NCBI RefSeq assembly: GCF_001440395.1
Contig: NZ_LLXZ01000220.1
Coordinates: 17,071 to 81,070, forward strand
Source of the DNA: Bradyrhizobium jicamae
GTDB taxonomy: Bacteria; Pseudomonadota; Alphaproteobacteria; Rhizobiales; Xanthobacteraceae
Length of the DNA stretch: 64,000 nucleotides
Reading direction: 5' to 3'
Shown: piece by piece, positions 15,986 to 25,473 of the stretch
Numbering within the stretch: the stretch's first letter is position 1
Layout: every line of letters starts with the position of its first letter
The notes under the pieces: model-generated
Told to the model about the DNA's origin: nothing
What the model saw: the letters and a program-made list of their open reading frames with translations, nothing else
Databases searched by the model: none
Made by a program: the position numbers and the translations under genes

Positions 15986-16831
15986 TCACGGCTGTGGACC
16001 GGACAGGTTCATTTCGCGCTCGGCGCGGAACACATTGCTGTAAAGGTTTGCGATCCACTGACGCCCCCTTGAGGTGACGTTGAGATAGCGTATCGCTGTC
16101 TGGATTTGCGGCGCCACATTGTTCCAGTAGAACTGCGGATATTTGTAGACGACATCAGCCGGCGTCTCGTAACCGAGCTGCTTGGTCAGGCCGATCTCCT
16201 GAAATTCATAGAACAGGGCATTCGACTTTTTCAGGTAGTTCGGGTCGCCGAGCTGCCCGATGAGGTCAGCCGCGCGCAGCAACAATCCCTCCTCTTCGAT
16301 CAGATCGTCTCCCGCCGCTTCCGGGTAGGGAAAGCGGGTATATTCGATCGCCCTGGCGATCCGGCTGGCATCGACTTCGTCCATTGTGTCGAGGCGCTCG
16401 AAGACGAACAGTTTTGAGCGGTCGACATGGTAGGGCGCCAGCGACGCATCGGACGAGCCTCTCGGCAGGCGAATGGTTCGGCCGCTGAGGTCGGCGACAT
16501 AGGACTCGCCGTCATCTCCCTGAACGGTTCCTCTGACGTAGCCGATGTCGTGGGTCAGGCACGCCAGGATGAAGTTGGCATAGTCGTCGGGCGTCGTTGG
16601 TCGCAGCACCGCCCGTCCCATCAGGATGTCGTGGCCGGCCAGGGTGACGAGCAGGGAATGCTCGACGTTGTGATAGAGCGCGTCGCTGTTGCCGATGCAC
16701 TCCAGTGTGAGCCGGGCGGCATAGGGCAGGAACTCCGCCAGTCGGGCTTGGGAGGAGCCAAACCGGCTCTTGGTTTCCGAGGTCAGGAATGTGCCCAGGG
16801 CTTGCGCTACCAGTTCCGGGATTGTGATCAT
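15986..16831 (-). CDS. HD-domain metal-dependent phosphohydrolase
   Basis: A 281-residue protein with an HD-type metal site: YHNVEHS (His54 and His58) followed by LTHDIGY (His94, Asp95). Spacing is like that of HD phosphodiesterases acting on nucleotides or cyclic nucleotides. The C-terminal half (residues 160-281) is helical, with DLIGQLGD and YPQFYWNNVAPQIQ. No membrane segment or sensor domain is seen. It is convergent with the TPR regulator and divergent from the substrate-binding protein at 17116. Substrate unknown; two nucleotide cyclases in the window make a cyclic nucleotide an option, which is inference only. Confidence 0.75.
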   Translation of the reverse strand: MITIPELVAQALGTFLTSETKSRFGSSQARLAEFLPYAARLTLECIGNSDALYHNVEHSLLVTLAGHDILMGRAVLRPTTPDDYANFILACLTHDIGYVRGTVQGDDGESYVADLSGRTIRLPRGSSDASLAPYHVDRSKLFVFERLDTMDEVDASRIARAIEYTRFPYPEAAGDDLIEEEGLLLRAADLIGQLGDPNYLKKSNALFYEFQEIGLTKQLGYETPADVVYKYPQFYWNNVAPQIQTAIRYLNVTSRGRQWIANLYSNVFRAEREMNLSGPQP

Positions 16832-17115
16832 CTGAACACCCCATCTCGATTGTGCGGTGTAGACGCAATATTCGCGTATCAGTGCAGCACCAGCACCATA
16901 GCACGTTGTTTGGGCGTGCCGGATGTCACCCGCTTCATGTGCCTCGCAGGTAATCTGGGCCGGTTTGATAACGGTGGGTCAGATGCCGTGACGTATTTCG
17001 GCAGACGTACGCTGGCGACGTGAGACCAGCCGCCAAGCCAAAATCAAGATTATCTTCAGATTATCTGAATACGGGCTCCAAGCGCGGCGTGGCGATTCAG
17101 GCCATATTCGCCGGC

Positions 17116-18081
17116 ATGAAACGACGAGAATTCATTGCGCTCGCGGGTGCTGCGATGGCCTGGCCGGCCACCGCATTCGCGCAGGATTCGGCAAAAGCCT
17201 ATCGTATTTTCTGGGTTTCCATCCAATCCCAGCCCGATCCGTTTCTGGACGGCTTCAGGGAGGGATTGCGGGCGCGCGGTTACATCGAGGGCAAGAACCT
17301 CGCCCTCGAACTTCACTTCGGCAATCCCCATGCGCTGCGCGAGGTGGTGGCCGAACTGAGGCGCGGCAATATCGATCTTGCCGTATCGAGCGGTCCTGCG
17401 ACGCGGGCGCTGACGGAGGTCAAGGACATCCCCGTCCTGTTTGCTCTCAGCGGCGACCCGGTGGCGTTGGGCGTCGTCGAGAGTCTCGGTCAACCCGGCG
17501 GCAATTTCACCGGCTCGACGTTCCTGTCGCTTGAACTGGCGGGGAAGCGGGTTGAGTTGCTCAAGGAGGTGGTGCCGAGCCTGCGCAGGCTGGCCGTGTT
17601 TTCGAACAGCAACCATCCGGGAGAACAATCGGAGTGGCGCGCGACCAGGGAGGCCGCGACCAAGCTCGGCATTGAACCGGTCTATGTTCCCTTCGCCGGC
17701 CCGAACGAGCTGGACGCCGGACTTGTCGCGGTGGGGGAGGCCCATGCGGACGCCTTGCTGGTGTTCCCGGACGTTCTCACGATGGTGCATCGGAACAAGA
17801 TCGCCCAATTTGCGACCGCGCACCGGTTACCGTCGATGTTCGGCTGGAGCGAATATTGCGAGGCTGGCGGATTAATGAGCTACGGGGCCAATCAGCGCGC
17901 GACGTATTTCTGGCTCGCGACCTACGCCGACCGGATCTTGCGCGGTGAGAAGCCAGCCAATCTTCCTGTCATGCAACCCACGAAGTTCGAACTGGTCGTC
18001 AATATCAGGACAGCCGAACAACTCGGCATCGACCTCGACAAATCGTCCATCCTGTTTCGCGCCAACAGGGTGATCGAATGA
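17116..18081 (+). CDS. ABC_sub_bind family periplasmic substrate-binding protein
   Basis: A 321-residue exported protein; MKRREFIALAGAAMAWPATAFA is a signal sequence. The mature part matches the ABC_sub_bind family common in Bradyrhizobium: FLDGFREGLRARGYIEGKNL, PVLFALSGDPVALGVVESL, PGGNFTGSTFLSLELAGKRVELL and GGLMSYGANQ. The start at 17116 is chosen for the signal peptide over an upstream frame from 17020. No permease or ATPase lies nearby. Instead a membrane adenylate cyclase follows after 22-52 bp, so it may be a ligand-presenting partner for that sensor. Ligand unknown. Confidence 0.85.
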   Translation: MKRREFIALAGAAMAWPATAFAQDSAKAYRIFWVSIQSQPDPFLDGFREGLRARGYIEGKNLALELHFGNPHALREVVAELRRGNIDLAVSSGPATRALTEVKDIPVLFALSGDPVALGVVESLGQPGGNFTGSTFLSLELAGKRVELLKEVVPSLRRLAVFSNSNHPGEQSEWRATREAATKLGIEPVYVPFAGPNELDAGLVAVGEAHADALLVFPDVLTMVHRNKIAQFATAHRLPSMFGWSEYCEAGGLMSYGANQRATYFWLATYADRILRGEKPANLPVMQPTKFELVVNIRTAEQLGIDLDKSSILFRANRVIE

Positions 18082-18103
18082 ATTAGGCGTATCTCATATT
18101 GGT

Positions 18104-19888
18104 TTGAAACCCTTTTGTTTGGATATTCTTTCGGTGATCCGTCCGCGCCGCTCCCTGTTCGTCAAGTATTTCACTACGCTGTTTGTCGCAGTGGTGGTGC
18201 CGCTGCTGCTTGGCTCGGCAACCGAAGCCTGGTTTGCCTTTCGCGACAACCGGTACGATCTGGATGAACTTCTCCGGGTCGAAGCCCGTTCGGCAGCCGA
18301 TCGGATACAGGCATTCACGGACGGCATCCGCGATCAGCTCGGCTGGGTCGTGCAGTTTCCTTGGACCCAGGGCGAGGACGACCGGCGCAGGATCGACGGA
18401 CTGCGCCTGTTGCAGCAGGTACCGGCGATCGTTTCGCTCTCGATGGTCGATCCGACCGGCACCGAACGCGTTTTCGTATCCCGCGTCAGCATGAACAGGA
18501 CCGGCGCCGGCGCTGATATGTCGGAGGATCCTGCGGTCATCGGCGCGCGCGCCAACCGGGTCTGGTATGGCCCGGTGCATTACCGGCGCGATTCCGAGCC
18601 TTACATGCGGATCGCGGTGGCGGGAAACCGTGCGGCCGCCGGGATCGTCGTTGCCGACATCAACCTGAAACTGATCTGGGACATCATCGCGTCAATCAAG
18701 ATCGGCGACACCGGCCACGCCCTTGTCGTCGACGATTCCGGACGGCTGATCGCCCACCCCGACATCAGCCTGGTGCTGCGCAGCGGTGTCGGAGCAGGCG
18801 ACTTCAACCGGCTGAAGTCCGAAGTCAGCGCTGCGGATGGAGCGGCGGTCACCACGACCGGTGAGGACGGCAAGCCCGTCGTTGCGCTTTCGGTACCTGC
18901 TCCCAATGTGGGCTGGACGGTGATCGCCCAGCAGCCGGCTTTGGAGGCGTTCGAATCCATCCGCGCCGCGCTGTGGCGTTCCCTGATACTCATCGGCCTC
19001 GGCATAGTTTTCGCGCTGGTCCTGGCCTATTGGCGGGCATGCCGCATGTGGGGACCAATCCGGCAACTGGAAGCCGGCGTCGAACGGATCGGGATGGGGC
19101 AACTCGACCATCGCATCACGATCCAGAGCCGCGACGAGCTGGAGCAACTGGCTGTCAGGTTCAACCAGATGGCGGAGGAACTCGCGGTCTCGCAGCACAA
19201 GTCCGAGCGCATCAATCGCCTGAAGCAGTTCCTGGCGCCGCAGGTGGCCGAACTGGTCGAACACTCCGATCAGCGGCTGCTCGACGGACATCGCCGGGAG
19301 GTGGTCGCGATCTTCGGCGATCTGCGCGGCTTCACTGCGTTTTCCGCGCGCGCCGAGCCCGATGTCATCATCGCGGTGCTGCGGGAGTATTATGAAGCGA
19401 TTGGCGCCGTGACGGAGCGCCACTCGGCGACCTTGATCCGCTTCGCCGGTGACGGTGTGATGGTTCTCGTCAACGCGCCGGTCGCCTGCGACGACCCTGC
19501 GGAGCGCGGTGTGCGGCTTGCGATCGACATGCAGGCCGCCGTGCAATCGCTCGCCGATTCCTGGAACGCCCGCGGCTGGGCCATTGGTTTCGGCGTCGGT
19601 ATCGCGATGGGACCTGCGACCGTTGGAACGCTCGGCTGGCACGGACGCCTCGACTACACGGCGATCGGAAGCGTGGTCAATCTGGCGTCGCGGCTTTGCG
19701 GTCTGGCCGAGGACACGCAGATCCTGGTGGACCCGGTCGTTACCGGTCATGTCAAGGGCAGCATCGGGCTTGCATCCATCGGCGAGAGGACCATCAAGGG
19801 CTACGATCATGCTCTCGAGGTTTTCGCCGTGGCCCGCACCGGCGCGCCGGTGCGTCGCACATCGCCTGAGTTGGATCTCGTCAGCTAA
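18104..19888 (+). CDS. Membrane sensor adenylate/guanylate cyclase (dCache-HAMP-class III cyclase)
   Basis: Up to 594 residues. A membrane segment at about 22-44, an extracytoplasmic Cache-like sensor to about residue 285, a second membrane segment (about 288-308), a HAMP domain (PIRQLEAGVERIGMGQLDHR), then a class III cyclase domain. Cyclase motifs: FGDLRGFTAF (metal Asp), LIRFAGDGVMV, and AIGSVVNLASRL (transition-state Asn/Arg). It makes cAMP or cGMP from the nucleotide triphosphate at the membrane in response to a periplasmic cue. The start is unclear: TTG 18104 or GTG 18134, neither with a clear ribosome-binding site. It follows the substrate-binding protein gene closely. Confidence 0.86.
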   Translation: MKPFCLDILSVIRPRRSLFVKYFTTLFVAVVVPLLLGSATEAWFAFRDNRYDLDELLRVEARSAADRIQAFTDGIRDQLGWVVQFPWTQGEDDRRRIDGLRLLQQVPAIVSLSMVDPTGTERVFVSRVSMNRTGAGADMSEDPAVIGARANRVWYGPVHYRRDSEPYMRIAVAGNRAAAGIVVADINLKLIWDIIASIKIGDTGHALVVDDSGRLIAHPDISLVLRSGVGAGDFNRLKSEVSAADGAAVTTTGEDGKPVVALSVPAPNVGWTVIAQQPALEAFESIRAALWRSLILIGLGIVFALVLAYWRACRMWGPIRQLEAGVERIGMGQLDHRITIQSRDELEQLAVRFNQMAEELAVSQHKSERINRLKQFLAPQVAELVEHSDQRLLDGHRREVVAIFGDLRGFTAFSARAEPDVIIAVLREYYEAIGAVTERHSATLIRFAGDGVMVLVNAPVACDDPAERGVRLAIDMQAAVQSLADSWNARGWAIGFGVGIAMGPATVGTLGWHGRLDYTAIGSVVNLASRLCGLAEDTQILVDPVVTGHVKGSIGLASIGERTIKGYDHALEVFAVARTGAPVRRTSPELDLVS

Positions 19889-19910
19889 CGGCTTCAACGC
19901 CCGTCGGCAT

Positions 19911-19983
19911 GGCGATGGGTATCGCGGAGCCTGTCATCGGGCGCGCGCGTTCGCGCGACCTGTTGGCTCCACCCATCCTACCG
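19911..19983. repeat. Intergenic repeat family R2, copy A
   Basis: GGCGATGGGTATCGCGGAGCC and TGTCATCGGGCGCGCG..., then TTCGCGCGACC-TGTTGGCTCCACCCATCCTACC. It contains a GCGCGCG/CGCGCG hairpin and GATGGGT/ACCCATC arms. A close copy lies at 35240-35358. The remaining gap to 20160 holds no gene. Confidence 0.7.
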
Positions 19984-20160
19984 GGCTGGCATACGCGATA
20001 ACGGCGAAAAATCGTCCAATTTGACAATCCAATCGATCCCGCAAGATGCTCATCCGACGCCGCTTTTGAAGTATTGGCGGCTGCCCGCCCGTGCTATCTG
20101 TGGCGAGCCGGGCGGGGGCCTTGCCACCGGATCGACCGCTAACTTCCTGGGAATGACGCC

Positions 20161-21069
20161 TTGATCGACAAGCTTGAACTTCTGCTCGCGCTCGCCAAGG
20201 AGCGGCATTTCGGACGGGCTGCGGAAGCCTGTGGCGTCACCCAGCCGACCATGTCGACCAGCCTGAAGCAGCTCGAGGAGATCCTCGGCGTCATGCTGGT
20301 GCAGCGCGGCTCGCGCTTCCAGGGCTTTACGCCGGAGGGCGAGCGCACGCTCGATTGGGCGCGGCGCATTGTCGGCGATGCCCGGGCGATGCGGCAGGAG
20401 ATCAACAGCCTCAAGGACAAGCTCTCCGGCGAGATCCGGATCGCCGCGATCCCGACCGTGCTCGGCATGGTGGCGTCGCTGACGACGCCGTTCCGCGCGC
20501 GCTATCCCGACGTGCGCTTTCGCATCCATTCCTGCACCTCGGCCGACGTGCTCGGGCTTTTGGAAAACCTCGAGGTCGATGCCGGGCTGACCTATATCGA
20601 GAACGAGCCGATCGGCAAGGTTCGCACCTTTCCGCTCTACAACGAGAGCTATCGGCTGCTGACGTCACCGGACGCCATGTTCGGTGATCGCAAGCAGGTG
20701 ACCTGGAAGGAAGTCGGGCAGGTGCCGCTGTGCCTCTTGACGCCGGACATGCAGAACCGGCGCATCATCGATCGCGCGCTGGCGTCGGTCGGGGTTGAGG
20801 CCACGCCGACGCTGACGTCGAACTCGCTTGTCGTCCTCTATACGCATGTCAAGACGGGCCGTTGGGCCAGCGTGATGCCGGCAAAACTCGCGGAGACGCT
20901 GGGATTGGCGGACACCATCCGCAGCATTCCGATCGTCGATCCCGTTGTCGACTACAGCGTCGGATTGGTAATCCCGCAGCGCGACCCGATGACGCCGCTG
21001 ATTGCCGCATTGGTGCAGGTCGCGCGCGAGGTCGCGCCGACGCTGGAAACAGATCACGCCAGCGCCTAA
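20161..21069 (+). CDS. LysR-type regulator, formate-dehydrogenase (FdsR-like) type
   Basis: A 302-residue LysR protein. The helix-turn-helix is RHFGRAAEACGVTQPTMSTSLKQLEE; the effector domain starts about residue 90 (GEIRIAAIPTVLGMV). The run LLVQRGSRFQGFTPEG and the start MIDKLELLLALAKERHFGRAAEACG match, from memory, the LysR usually encoded beside fdsG in alpha- and betaproteobacteria. TTG start at 20161 with GGGAA upstream. Here the gene is 7.4 kb from the fds operon, so the link is inferred from family and from the fds palindrome. It converges with the next LysR (4-bp overlap of ends). Confidence 0.8.
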   Translation: MIDKLELLLALAKERHFGRAAEACGVTQPTMSTSLKQLEEILGVMLVQRGSRFQGFTPEGERTLDWARRIVGDARAMRQEINSLKDKLSGEIRIAAIPTVLGMVASLTTPFRARYPDVRFRIHSCTSADVLGLLENLEVDAGLTYIENEPIGKVRTFPLYNESYRLLTSPDAMFGDRKQVTWKEVGQVPLCLLTPDMQNRRIIDRALASVGVEATPTLTSNSLVVLYTHVKTGRWASVMPAKLAETLGLADTIRSIPIVDPVVDYSVGLVIPQRDPMTPLIAALVQVAREVAPTLETDHASA

Positions 21070-22013
21070 TAGCTCGTCGGCATCAGCTGCAAACGCGGGT
21101 AGAGTCGGTCGATGGCGGCCATGTCGGTGTGCATCTGCTCGATGATCCAGTCCCTGATCTCGCTGACGACCGGTCGGATCGATCGGTCATGCGGGTGCAC
21201 CAGTTCGCAAAGCCGCCGTGTCGTGGTGAGCGTTTCCGAGGCCGGCACCAGCGCGCCGGTGAGCAGCCAGTGCGCCGCGACGGTAAGCCAGCCGAGCGCA
21301 ATGCCCTGGCCGAGCAACGCCGCCTGCACCACGACAGCATAGTCGGAAAAACTCAGCGACTTGGCGGGCCCCGATCGTCTGGTGAGAAAGGTCGGATATT
21401 CCGCAGCCCAATCGCCCGGCGTATCGGCGAGGCGGATGATGGTGTTGGCCTCGATCGGCCCGTCAGCGCTATCAGCGTCGCGATAGGCGGGACTGCAGAT
21501 CGGCAGCATGACTTCCTTCATGACCAGCGCACCGTTCCGCTCGGGATCGTATCGGTCGCGAAACCGCATGCCGAGATCGACATTGTCGACCGGCCCGCGC
21601 AGCGGACCGGAGATAAGCTGGAAGCGGAGATCGACGGTGGGAAACTGGCGCTGCAGCTTGTCGATGCGGGGCATCAGCCAATGGGTGGTGAACGCCGAGG
21701 AGACCGAGAGCGTGACGGTTTCGGTGCCCTTGCGGCGGCGGTCGATCTCGATCAGGCCGCCTTCGATGCTGCGGAATCCATCCGATACGTGGCGATAGAG
21801 GATCTCGCCTTCTTCCGTCAGGGTTGCGCGGCCATTGGTGCGATCGAACAGACGAACGCCGAGATAGTCCTCGAACTGTCCGAGCATCCGGCTTACCGCG
21901 GGCTGGGTGACGTTCAGTTCGGCCGCCGCTGCCGTGAAGCTGCCGTTGCGCGCGGCGGCGTCGAAGACGAACAGCGCGTGGCTAGAGGGCAGCTTCCGCC
22001 GAAGGTCAGGCAT
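21066..22013 (-). CDS. LysR-type regulator (GcvA-like) next to the Pot-type transporter
   Basis: A 315-residue LysR protein of the GcvA-like group: LPSSHALFVFDAAARNGSFTA, helix-turn-helix with AAAELNVTQPAVSRMLGQFE, then the effector domain from about residue 95 (VTLSVSSAFTTHWLMPRI). It is divergent from the ABC transporter operon beginning at 22176. The gap holds palindromes (22044-22053 and 22061-22076) that could be its operators, so it probably controls that operon and itself. Its inducer is unknown but may be the transported compound. Confidence 0.88.
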   Translation of the reverse strand: MPDLRRKLPSSHALFVFDAAARNGSFTAAAAELNVTQPAVSRMLGQFEDYLGVRLFDRTNGRATLTEEGEILYRHVSDGFRSIEGGLIEIDRRRKGTETVTLSVSSAFTTHWLMPRIDKLQRQFPTVDLRFQLISGPLRGPVDNVDLGMRFRDRYDPERNGALVMKEVMLPICSPAYRDADSADGPIEANTIIRLADTPGDWAAEYPTFLTRRSGPAKSLSFSDYAVVVQAALLGQGIALGWLTVAAHWLLTGALVPASETLTTTRRLCELVHPHDRSIRPVVSEIRDWIIEQMHTDMAAIDRLYPRLQLMPTSY

Positions 22014-22043
22014 AACCTGATGTTATGCCGCCGGTGAGAATTT

Positions 22044-22076
22044 GGCAATTGCCCCTGCCGGCCAACTCTGGTTGGC
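22044..22076. promoter_or_regulatory. Candidate LysR operators between divergent genes
   Basis: Two symmetric elements lie in the 162-bp divergent gap: the 10-bp palindrome GGCAATTGCC (22044-22053) and GCCAAC-TCTG-GTTGGC (22061-22076). Position between a LysR gene and its divergent operon makes them plausible binding sites. Confidence 0.45.
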
Positions 22077-22175
22077 TTGCGCGATAGCCTGCCAGGACGG
22101 GCGGGATTGAAAATCCGGCGCAGCAGGGACAGCCTCGGGGGCTGGCCTGAAGTGGCCGATCTATAAGACGAGATC

Positions 22176-23360
22176 ATGCCGGTTTCAACCGTCGCTTGCG
22201 CCATCGCAGGCGACGTGGATGGCGCGCATCGGTGCACGCCCTCGGCAACGCAACGGGGTCGATCATTGGGCCAGGGCGGAGAGAGCGTCGATATCAAGGC
22301 TGCGAGCAAGAGCTATGGCGCGGTCCTGGCGCTGGATGACGTCACCCTGAACGTTGCGCCGCGCGAGTTCGTCTCCCTGCTCGGGCCGTCCGGGTCCGGC
22401 AAGACCACGCTGCTCGGCATTCTCGGCGGTTTCGTTCAGCCTTCGTCCGGCTCGATCCATTTTGGCGGCCGCGACGTGACGTTCCTGCCGCCGCACAAGC
22501 GCGACATCGGCGTGGTGTTCCAGAACTACGCGCTGTTCCCGCACATGAGCGTTGGTGAGAACGTCGCCTTTCCGCTGCGGGCCCGACGGATTCCAAAGGC
22601 GGATTGGGCTGCGAGAGTGCGCGCCGCGCTGGCGATGGTCGGGCTGTCGGGTTACGAGGCGCGCGGCATCGCCCAGCTCTCCGGCGGCCAGCGCCAGCGC
22701 GTGGCGCTGGCGCGCGCCATGATCTTCGAGCCGCGCCTGATCCTGATGGACGAGCCGCTGTCGGCGCTCGACAAGCAGTTGCGGGAAGCGATGCAGATCG
22801 AATTGCGCGAACTGCACAAGCGGATTGGCGCCACCATCATCTATGTCACCCACGACCAGCGCGAGGCGCTGACAATGAGTGACCGCGTCGCGATCCTCAA
22901 GGACGGACGGCTGGTCCAGATCGATCGCCCCGAGCGGCTGCACGATTATCCGGCGGACTCTTTCGTGGCGAGTTTCATCGGCGAGGCGAGTCTGCTGCCG
23001 GTCCGGCGCATCGACGCTTCTAGCGTGGCGCTCGGATCGGCTGTCCTGAAAAGCGCGCGCGCGCTTCCCGGCGGCGAGGAGCTGATGCTCGCGGTGCACA
23101 GCGAGAAGCTCTTGATCGCGAACGGCGTGGCGGATGCCGCGCTCAATCGCCTGACAGGCAGGGTCACCGACATCGTCTATCAGGGTGAGAGCCTTCGCGT
23201 GTTCCTGCAACTGCCCGACGGCATCCGTCTGAGCCTGCGCCAGCCCAGCCATTACCAGGCCTCGCGCCTGTTACCTCCGATAGGCGGCGAACTCACCGTT
23301 ACGCTCCATCCCGAAGACACCATTGTCGTACCCAAGGCGCAGGAGAAAGCGCGGGAATGA
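22176..23360 (+). CDS. Polyamine/opine-type ABC transporter ATP-binding protein (PotA-like)
   Basis: An ATPase of the PotA group. Walker A GPSGSGKTT, signature LSGGQRQRVALARA, Walker B LILMDEPLSALD, switch His in THDQREAL, and a C-terminal TOBE domain (residues about 290-390). VVFQNYALFPHMSVGENVAFPL is typical of the spermidine/putrescine branch. The ATG at 22176 has only a weak ribosome-binding site; TTG at 22266 is closer to the family start and may be the true one. It opens an operon with a HAD hydrolase, an FAD oxidase, a binding protein and two permeases. Confidence 0.88.
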   Translation: MPVSTVACAIAGDVDGAHRCTPSATQRGRSLGQGGESVDIKAASKSYGAVLALDDVTLNVAPREFVSLLGPSGSGKTTLLGILGGFVQPSSGSIHFGGRDVTFLPPHKRDIGVVFQNYALFPHMSVGENVAFPLRARRIPKADWAARVRAALAMVGLSGYEARGIAQLSGGQRQRVALARAMIFEPRLILMDEPLSALDKQLREAMQIELRELHKRIGATIIYVTHDQREALTMSDRVAILKDGRLVQIDRPERLHDYPADSFVASFIGEASLLPVRRIDASSVALGSAVLKSARALPGGEELMLAVHSEKLLIANGVADAALNRLTGRVTDIVYQGESLRVFLQLPDGIRLSLRQPSHYQASRLLPPIGGELTVTLHPEDTIVVPKAQEKARE

Positions 23361-23409
23361 GTGCCGACATTCAAATGCAAGTGCAACCACAGACCAACCA
23401 GAACAAGAG

Positions 23410-24114
23410 ATGAAAATGTCCTACGATAGCTTCAAGGTTCTCACTTTCGATGTCGTCGGCACCTTGATCGATTTCGAGGCCGGCGTGCTCGATGCCGTGC
23501 GCCGGATCTCCGGTCGAAAAGCGGCCGAGCTCAGCGACGATCAGATCTTCGTGTCCTACAAGCGCGGCCGTGATGCGCATCCGGAGCGGTCGAGCGAAGT
23601 GATGTTCCATGTCTACCGGCACCTCGCCAGGGAATTGGGACTAGCGGCCGACGATGCCGCCTGCGACGCCTTCCAGCTCGCCGTGCTGCGCTGGCAGCCG
23701 TTTTCGGATTCGGTCGAAGCGCTGAAGCGCCTGCGTACCAGGTTCCGGTTGGTCGCCATGACCAATGCGGATCGCGTCGCGCTGTCGTGCTATTCCCACG
23801 CGCTCGATAATCCTTTCCACGACACCGTCTGCGCCGATGACACCGGGGTTGCCAAACCCGATCCGGAGTTCTTCGCCTACAACAAGGGGCGGCAGTCCGC
23901 GTTCGGCTACAAGCAGTCCGAAATCCTGCATGTGGCGCAGAGCCAGCATCACGACATCGGTATCGCCCGCAAGCTTGGCTACAAGGTCTGCTGGATCGAG
24001 CGTCGCCAGGGCATGAAAGGTTTTGGCGGTACGCCCGAGGTGCCGGAGCTCACAAAGCCCGATTTCCATTTCGCCACAATGAAGGCGTTCGCCGACGCGG
24101 CGCTTGGAAACTGA
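23410..24114 (+). CDS. HAD-superfamily hydrolase, haloacid-dehalogenase (type II)-like
   Basis: A 234-residue HAD protein starting MKMSYDSFKVLTFDVVGTLID. The nucleophile Asp is in FDVVGT; the second catalytic Asp of phosphatase-type HADs is Val here, as in the (S)-2-haloacid dehalogenase branch where this position is not Asp. AMTNADR holds the motif II residue, and KPDPEFF and HVAQSQHHDIGIARKLG complete the motifs. It lies between the transporter ATPase (49-bp gap) and the FAD oxidase (20 bp), so it acts on the same imported compound. Whether it removes halogen or phosphate cannot be told. Confidence 0.75.
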   Translation: MKMSYDSFKVLTFDVVGTLIDFEAGVLDAVRRISGRKAAELSDDQIFVSYKRGRDAHPERSSEVMFHVYRHLARELGLAADDAACDAFQLAVLRWQPFSDSVEALKRLRTRFRLVAMTNADRVALSCYSHALDNPFHDTVCADDTGVAKPDPEFFAYNKGRQSAFGYKQSEILHVAQSQHHDIGIARKLGYKVCWIERRQGMKGFGGTPEVPELTKPDFHFATMKAFADAALGN

Positions 24115-24134
24115 ATAAGGGCAGGGCGGCGGAG

Positions 24135-25442
24135 ATGGCAGAGGTCTGGACCCCAATGGCACCGGCCGCCTCGCTCTGGGCGGCAACGGCGGAGCCGTTG
24201 CCTGCCTTTCCGAAGCTTGCCGGCGAGGTGAAGGCCGATGTCGTCATCATCGGCGCGGGTTACACCGGGCTGTCTGCGGCGCATCACGTCGCGAAGAGCG
24301 GTTTTGCTCCGATTGTGCTCGAAGCCAATCATCCCGGCTGGGGCGCGAGCGGCCGCAATGGCGGCGTCATCACCGCCAAATTTCGTCTCTCGTTCCGCGA
24401 CGTCGATACTGTTCATGGCCGTGCCATGGCCCGACGCATGTACGAGATCGCGCACGAGTCCGTCGAGATGGTCGATGAGCTGGTGTCTGAATTCGGCATC
24501 ACCAGTGCCCGGCTGATGCGCAACGGGCAAGTCAAGGCCGCGCATAATCAGGCAACGCTCAGGTCCGCGATCGACGAAGCCGAATGGATGAAGCGACAGA
24601 TGGGCGATACCGAGGTTCGTATCCTCGATGCCCACCAGGTGCGCGAAGAGACGGGATCGCGGGGGTTTGTCGGCGGGGTGCTCAATCCAGGGTCCGGCGG
24701 CATTCATCCGCTGAATTACCTGCGCGGGCTCGCCAAAGGTGTTGCGCAGCGCGGCGTGCCGATATTCCAGGAGAGCCCTGTGCTGGCGCTCCGTCGCGAT
24801 GGCGATGGTGTCGTCGCTGAGACGCCCGGCGGCAGCGTGCGCGCGCGTCAGGCGATCATCGCCACCAACTCCTATTCCGACCTGACATCGGCAACGGTGC
24901 GGCTGCAGCGCACATTGGTGCCGTTTCGCAGCGCTCTTATCGCTACCGAAAAGCTGTCACCGAATCTCGCCGGCAGCCTGATGCCGACTGGGCGAACTTA
25001 CACAGAGACCAAGCGGATGATGCGTTGGTTCCGCAAGGTCGACGACCGTGTCGTCTTCGGTGGTCGCGGCGCCTTCGGCAAGCAGGATTCGGAAAGCGCG
25101 TTTGAGGCGCTACGCCGCGCCATGACGGGTATCTTCCCAGAGCTTGCGGATGTTCCGTTGGAGTTTCGCTGGTCCGGCCTTGTCGGCATGACGCTCGATT
25201 CCGTACCGCATGTCGGCCGCATTGATGACCGTACCCTCTATTCAGTCGGCTACAATGGCGCCGGCGTCGCAATGTCGAGCCTGATGGGCCGCTATCTCGC
25301 GTCGCTTGTGCGCGGGGAGGCAGTCGACCTTGGCTTGCTCGACGCGCGCCGCATCAGGACCATTCCATTCTATTCGCTGCGTGAACCGGCCGTCCGCGTG
25401 GTGGCCGGCTGGTACCAGTTTTTGGATGCGGTCGGGCGTTAG
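24135..25442 (+). CDS. FAD-dependent amine/amino-acid oxidoreductase (DAO family, PuuB-like)
   Basis: A 435-residue D-amino-acid-oxidase-family flavoenzyme. ADVVIIGAGYTGLSAAHHVAKSG is the dinucleotide-binding fold; GWGASGRNGGVI is the conserved loop of the PuuB/glycine-oxidase branch; the C-terminal YNGAGVAMSSLMGRYLA closes the FAD site. Members oxidise secondary or primary amines such as gamma-glutamylputrescine to aldehydes with H2O2 release. Being inside a Pot-type transporter operon supports an amine substrate. No export signal, so it is cytoplasmic. Confidence 0.84.
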   Translation: MAEVWTPMAPAASLWAATAEPLPAFPKLAGEVKADVVIIGAGYTGLSAAHHVAKSGFAPIVLEANHPGWGASGRNGGVITAKFRLSFRDVDTVHGRAMARRMYEIAHESVEMVDELVSEFGITSARLMRNGQVKAAHNQATLRSAIDEAEWMKRQMGDTEVRILDAHQVREETGSRGFVGGVLNPGSGGIHPLNYLRGLAKGVAQRGVPIFQESPVLALRRDGDGVVAETPGGSVRARQAIIATNSYSDLTSATVRLQRTLVPFRSALIATEKLSPNLAGSLMPTGRTYTETKRMMRWFRKVDDRVVFGGRGAFGKQDSESAFEALRRAMTGIFPELADVPLEFRWSGLVGMTLDSVPHVGRIDDRTLYSVGYNGAGVAMSSLMGRYLASLVRGEAVDLGLLDARRIRTIPFYSLREPAVRVVAGWYQFLDAVGR

Positions 25443-25473
25443 CTACGCCCGATCATAACAAGAGGGGTTGAAC

